Assembly: GCA_014529385.2 (NCBI GenBank)
Contig: CM043953.1
Span: 89,634,842 to 89,698,841 of the forward strand
Length of the DNA stretch: 64,000 nucleotides
From: Adiantum capillus-veneris
Taxonomy: Eukaryota; Streptophyta; Polypodiopsida; Polypodiales; Pteridaceae
Direction of reading: 5' to 3'
This document shows positions 58,497 through 64,000 of this stretch, piece after piece. A program made the position numbers and the translations under genes. Within the stretch, counting starts at the first letter, position 1. Each line of letters starts with the position of its first letter. The notes beneath the pieces are model-generated. The model did no database searches. It saw nothing but the letters and a program-made list of their open reading frames with translations, and was not told where the DNA came from.

Positions 58497-58982
58497 TGCT
58501 ACAAACGGATGCGCGATGGCCCTGCAAAATACTCATAATAACACAATACATACCATAAAACGATAAATCGGTATACCTGAATCGCCGCACACGCACATAA
58601 TCAATGTCGTACGTGAACAGAGAGAGACATAGAGCGAGAGAGAGAAGAAGAACACGTGCAGATGCGCCTCCTACAGCGGAGTGCCGTACCGGCACGGCGA
58701 GAAAGGAGAGAGGAGAGGAGAGAAGAATACACAGACACTGGGTGCAATCTCCCCCCGTGCAAGAGTGACCATTTTCCTCTTGCACGTATTTGTTATATAG
58801 ATTTCTTGAATGGTCAAATTGGTTACAAACTGGCCGGCTGGTCATATTTGGCCAAAGCTCATAAAAGAGCACTTGAATAATAAAATGTACATGATATATA
58901 AATACATTTGCATAGGCCAAGCTGGGTCTAGTCTTTTCCACCTGTCAGCTGCAATAAGTAATGAAATGTCAATTCTATAACA
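58497..58982 (-). repeat. 3' LTR of the LARD-like element
   Basis: On the minus strand it starts TGTTATAG at 58982 and ends TTTGTAGCA at 58497. 486 bp. Confidence 0.85.
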
Positions 58983-58992
58983 TACCTCTCCG
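58983..58992 (-). other. Polypurine tract of the LARD-like element
   Basis: The minus strand reads CGGAGAGGTA directly before the LTR. A 7-bp-stem inverted repeat (GCAACTG/CAGTTGC) lies just beyond it at about 59001-59018. Confidence 0.7.
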
Positions 58993-59405
58993 TTGGAAAG
59001 CAACTGTCCTCAGTTGCGAAGATAAAAACCTGCAAACAATACTTGTCAAAAACAATGATTAGAAATTTGTATCAAATTGTAAAGAAAATCCATAAAATTA
59101 GACAACATTGCTTATGCGTGCCGTCATCCACATACTACTTATTCTAGTGTCCCATACCACTAGAATAAGCAGTATATGTCATACCCTGATGAATCAGGAT
59201 ATCATTGGTCACACTCATCATCAATCTCATAATGTCAAATCTCATCACATAAACACTGCCATAATAATCACCAGATACCAATTCCCAATCCAATTCCAAT
59301 TTCACAATATAAGTATAAATCCAAATCACTTTTCATTTTGTACCCGGGTAACAAAATCGTACCAGTTACAGTGGTGGCCAGCCACTGTAGCATGATTTTA
59401 TGATT

Positions 59406-59640
59406 GGTGTTGCCTCATCCGGCGAGTCTACACCAATAAAGTGTGCTGACTACATCGGCGAATCTGCACTAATGCTGTCTAAATCGGCAGATCTGCATTT
59501 ACCGTTGTGAATCTACAATTTGTCAATCTGCTGCCTAAATTGATAGATCTATATAGACAACTGGTGTTGCCTAAATCGGAGAATCTACACCAGGATGAGC
59601 ATTGGAACACTGCCTAAATCGGCGAATCTGTGTGCATGTG
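59406..59640 (-). repeat. Degenerate short repeats (CGGCGAATCTGCAC type)
   Basis: TCGGCGAATCT, or TCGGAGAATCT or TCGGCAGATCT, followed by CAC or GCA, occurs at about 59420, 59455, 59485, 59575 and 59620. These are often preceded by TGCCTAAA. Spacing is irregular (about 30-50 bp). Confidence 0.7.
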
Positions 59641-60849
59641 ACCAATGGACTAGACAAGACATAAAAAAAAGAAAACATTTACTACCTGTGTGACACCACA
59701 TTGGAGTATAGTTGAGTAGCAGAGTACTTACAAATTGTTATACATGGGCGGAAGCACCTCAGCTCATGTGAGTAGCTGCATAGCTCAATGTGAAATGATC
59801 GCAATAGCATTTCATTTAATACAAGTATTGACACAATGTTAGAGAATGCAGGTAAGTAAAAAGAGCTATACTCTCTGTCAAAAAATAGATGGTAATCAAG
59901 CTGATAAGTAAGCCATGTGCGTTGAAATTAGGTAATCGTGTTGTTCTCTGTGGAATGGTATATGTGTAGGACTTTGAAAATCATAGAATTTTGAGAGAGT
60001 GCTGTTAGTGTATGATTGCTTGTGTTTACGGGAAGATTCTTCAAAATCAAAAATTGAAAAATGTGGAGAGAACTTACCTGTGTGATTTTTGTTTATCATT
60101 AGACTCTGGATGATGTACTGCATCTGAAAATATGTACCAGTTTGTGTGTGGGGAGAGAGGTACAAGGAGGAGACAATTGTAACTAGGAAACTGATACCAA
60201 AGTATAATTAACAAATCGAGAATGTGTTAGTGTGGGGTTAATAAATAGTCATGAACTTGCAATGACGAGTAAAGAAGGGATTAGTATACAACTGAGGCAA
60301 TTGTGAGACAACCGAACGAAAGAAAATTTTGCAGGTCTAATCTAATAGCATAGATCAACTAGTGCCACTAACCAAAAATGCAAGGTCAAAGCTGCGAGTT
60401 GTTGCAGTTGGCAAAAGTAAAAGATGTAAGTAGGACATTTTTCTAGACTCATTATATGAATCGGACAACGCGATAGAAAAGAAAAAATTACGTTGACTAC
60501 TTAGCGAGGTCGACTATGATTAGCGTTTGAAATTGTGTGTGTGTGGGGGGGGGGGGTCTTTTTTCTTCTTCTTCTTCTTCTTCTTTTGTTTTTGCTTAGA
60601 TTGTGTAAAGATGATGTAGCCCTATCTTGTATAAAAGTGTTAGTATACTCAGTCGAATAAGCATTAATTGTATGTTTATAATGAACTTGAAAAGAAAGCA
60701 GTGTTCATTAGGGTTTGCGTAGCTCTTCAGAATGAAACAAATAGGGAAAATAAGAAAACAATTAAAATGTGAAAATGGTGAGCAATATCATGTGGGCCAA
60801 AGCTGGTTAGACAGATAGTGATATTGCCCTGAAAGTGTATGCATATAAT

Positions 60850-61104
60850 TTAAATATGAAAATGTTGTTTAGTTTCGACATTGGATAGGGTTGTTTCGTT
60901 ATGTTGCACACTCGGGGTCTTCAAGTAGCTTTGAGGTGAACCAACAAAAATATTTATGTATTCTAAATGATACTCTTCATGAACATAATCAAGCATATAA
61001 TCTTCACCTAGTAAAGGAACCCTATGATCTTGAACATTATTAAGCTCTACATTTAAGCGGAAGCTGGTGTAAAAACCAAAATTGTGTTGCTTGTGCAAGG
61101 GCAT
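60850..61104 (-). other. 84-codon open frame inside the LARD interior, unrecognised
   Basis: ATG at 61104 gives a protein with a middle part LLGEDYMLDYVHEEYHLEYINIF. No signal peptide, membrane segment or known motif is visible. It could be a captured exon or chance. It has no obvious partners and I would not call it a gene without expression data. Confidence 0.2.
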
Positions 61105-62003
61105 GGTCGAGTGACTATTATAAGAATATAACTATATAGCAAGGGAAATGATCACTACCACATGAACAATGCATACTATGGCAATAGCCAAGGCAATAGC
61201 CGACAAAACCAATGAAGGAAGAAAAACTCTAGTTCCATCCATAAGACTGAAACTGCTTCGAAACATGCTTCTAGATTGACGTTCGTAACTTCAACTAGCA
61301 CAACTGAGAAGGTTATGAAAGGAGGAGTTGCTCATATTAAATTTGAAGGAGGGAGGTGATGGTAGGGCGGAGGGTCCGAGAGGCTCAAAGTCACGCTCCT
61401 TTGTCAGTAGAGGACGTCGTCACCATAGCTCCGCATGATGCACCACCAATATCGTAGCATAAGCGCAAAAGAATTTTTTTAAAAAAAATTGCTCACTTTG
61501 GAAAAAACATTGCTCACTTTGGCTATGCCATTGCAGCCTTTCTTTTAGAGGGAACAGGGGAGAGGAAGAAAGTTCTATTGCAGAGGGCATGAGTAACGAC
61601 TCTTTGCTAATCTTCCAGTTGGCAGATGTCTCTATAATTTTGGAATCTCATGAGATTATCCCTTCTGGGCTATTTGAAAAAGGGAGGGAGAAGGTACGTG
61701 GAGGGGAAGAGAAACGCGACAAGGGCTGACGTTTATGCATGCGCAAACGGTGCATCAGGACGAACCCAGAGACAAAGAGGGAGAGAGACTCGGTAGCTTG
61801 TGATGCTCTGTATGGAAGCAAAACTTCCTTGCTTCATTGTTACGCCACTACGATTTCTTGCTTGTGCCATGTCTCTGTATTGTGCGTCTCCTTCTCTTTG
61901 TGTTCTGGAAACGGTTTGAGCTGCAGAGCATTTGACATAGTTGGCAAGCTTGGGTCAACTCGATGTAATAGACTGCAAGAGAGCCCATGTAATCATATCC
62001 GTG

Positions 62004-62075
62004 ACCAATAGCGGTGCAGGATTGAAGAGGTGGTCGAGGATTGTAACCAATAGCGGTGCAGGATTGAAGAGGTGC
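62004..62075 (+). repeat. 42-bp offset duplication
   Basis: ACCAATAGCGGTGCAGGATT occurs at 62004 and 62046, each followed by GAAGAGGTG. Confidence 0.9.
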
Positions 62076-62564
62076 AGGCGGGGTTAATGGACAAGGGGAG
62101 GAAAGTGAATCGGTAGAGATTCTCGTTAGCCCAATATGTGAGTTGAGAGATTGGGTTATTGAGGAGCGCAAAGGTAGAATGGCTTAACTATAGAGTGGGA
62201 AAGCCCTGATCCTCTTTGTCCACTACGTCGAAAAAAAAAGAAAAAAAAAGCAAAGTGAGGCAGGTAGTTCAGACTCTGAGAGCAATCGGTTGCAATCTGA
62301 GGTGCATGTCCAGTGTGTGCGCGTCAGTGGTTGCTGGGTGGGTGACGCCATGCAGGCAATTGAGAGGGAAAAAAGTAAAAAAGAAATTTAAAGATGCTCA
62401 GTGTCGCACGGTTGTTGTGGCCGGGAGGAGAGGGAGGATTAGTTGGCTGGTGGGAATTAAGAGAGAGAAATCAGTACTGCACATAATCTGTTTATGTCGG
62501 GCTGCATGGCGGTTGGCAGCGCAGTGTGTGTAAGAGAGAGAGGGATAGTTAAACTGAGGTTGGC

Positions 62565-62714
<150 letters not shown>

Positions 62715-63062
62715 CTGTGGCTCCAAGCCTGCATGGCAGCTTATACATGCGAGCATGGGTGGTGGGTGAGAGTAAGCAGGTGAGTTGCGCTCACTTTGTG
62801 TGGGTATGAGAGCACCCATCACCTACACCACAGTTTGCTATGCAGGAAAGGAGTGATAGGAAAAAAAAACAAAAACAAAAAAATTCCCACCAGTCTTTAC
62901 TTCTTGTGCGTAACGGCTGCATGCAGCCCGCGTGAACTCGCGGTTGGAACAAATGGGGTAAGCTGCTCTCTTGGTTCCAGTTAAGGACAAAGACATGCAC
63001 AACAAGGCGGGTGTGTCGTGCACGAGGATGCACTGACGGCCAGCTATGGCACAGGAAAGCGT

Positions 63063-63125
<63 letters not shown>

Positions 63126-63822
63126 CTTGTGTGGATTTTGTGATATGAGGCTCCACAAACAACGCAAATGTATTAATGTATGTACAGATTGTACTTTCCA
63201 TGCACTTCACAATCAATGATGTCAAATAGTGGCAGAACGTAGAAAGCTCAGGGAAATCTTCATGGCGTCTGTGTGTGGGGAAGGCGGTCATGCATCCTCT
63301 TAGAGGGACACCCTTCATCGAGATTGTTCTAGTAGTCGCCTTGGCAGTAGAGTGGCCAGAAATCTAAGTGGGGCATCCAAGAAAAGGGGCAACGAAAGAG
63401 ACAAGCATGAGTGCTCCTCTGTTTTCTGTAATAAAACCAGGAATCACCCTTGTCAAAAGGGTAATTAATCTCTTGGAGATGGTGCCCACGGCGAGAGTAA
63501 GAAGAAAAGCCATCATGTGCTTCTCTTTATTCAACAATTCCACGGCTCCATCTTCTTCTAATAATCAAGCTCCATCTTCTTCTAAGAATGAAGCGTTCTT
63601 CATTATATGCTAATTTATCTTAATTGAACTCTTAATAAACTTAATCTTATTGTAATACATAACAATTCTATGCACTATATATATAAAAAAATCAAACCAA
63701 GCATCATTAAGAAGTAATGCAGACGTAGCTGTGGAATTTGAGTTGATTAGGAATGTCATCGTTGTCACGTTTCCAACACTACCAGGGATGTTTTTTTGAC
63801 ACTACCAAGGATGTTTTTCTGA

Positions 63823-63834
63823 GCTCTGATACCA
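63823..63834 (-). other. LARD primer binding site, tRNA-Met type
   Basis: The minus strand reads TGGTATCAGAGC one base from the LTR that begins (plus-strand reading) at 63836. Confidence 0.93.
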
Positions 63835-63835
63835 C

Positions 63836-64000
63836 TGCTACAAACGGATGCGCGATGGCCCTGCAAAATACTCATAATAACACAATACATACCATAAAAC
63901 GATAAATCGGTATACCTGAATCGCCGCACATGCACATAATCAATGTCGTACGTGAACAGAGAGAGACATAGAGCGAGAGAGAGAGAAGAAGAACACGTGC
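63836..64000 (-). repeat. 5' LTR of the LARD-like element, partial
   Basis: TGCTACAAACGG... matches 58497 onward almost exactly. It is cut by the window edge. Confidence 0.9.

Noticed and set aside
59896-60165. 89-codon minus-strand frame
   Set aside because: Composition looks random and there is no domain or neighbour support.
61739-62011. 90-codon frame with many cysteines
   Set aside because: It has no motif, lies in the LARD interior, and is followed by a simple duplication. It is not supported as a gene.

Overview
This window is nuclear DNA from a land plant. It carries one recognisable host gene, SGF29 (a SAGA/histone-acetyltransferase subunit), broken by short GT-AG introns. Almost everything else is transposable elements of plant type: Ty1/copia, Ty3/chromovirus, Ty3/Tat with two RNase H domains, and plant LINEs. 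Long GA/CT microsatellites are very abundant. A non-flowering vascular plant such as a fern is my guess from the overall texture; nothing here proves it.

Layout. 1-3559: 3' half of a decayed Ty3 chromovirus with its 3' LTR. 3560-14904: a decayed LINE (ORF1, endonuclease, RT, Zn-knuckle, A-tail), cut twice by LTR insertions with perfect 5-bp target duplications: a solo LTR (4319-5445, TGGTG) and a gag-only element (6266-11517, minus strand, TCGTC). That gag-only element carries a foreign chromovirus-type LTR inside it. 14902-15152: another piece of the same chromovirus-type LTR. 15339-18535: eight exons of SGF29, lacking the 5' exon(s).

19962-43846 is a four-level Russian doll. Copia A (+) is split by copia P (23800-43318, -). 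P is split by a Tat-lineage Ty3 element G (28287-42636, -). The right LTR of G is split by copia Q (35937-40682, -), of the same family as P. Each junction can be read because the interrupted sequence resumes on the other side. 43847-45070 is a LINE RT remnant. 45071-47340 is AT-rich non-coding DNA with repeats.

47341-54480 is a GA/CT/CA-microsatellite tract holding hAT-like MITEs and a nearly intact LINE (minus strand, 49953-53760). The second LINE ORF is broken by a single TGA. 54480-58496 is mostly non-coding, with a LINE C-terminal remnant. 58497 to the right edge is a young, apparently non-coding LTR element (LARD-like): tRNA-Met-type PBS, PPT, and LTRs that differ by one substitution and one 2-bp indel over the 165 bp visible.

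No rRNA, tRNA, CRISPR or bacterial-type operon was seen. I see no wholly new gene system. The best leads are the young non-coding LTR element, the chimeric gag-only element, the near-intact LINE, the hAT MITE family, and the rearranged ends of the SGF29 locus.
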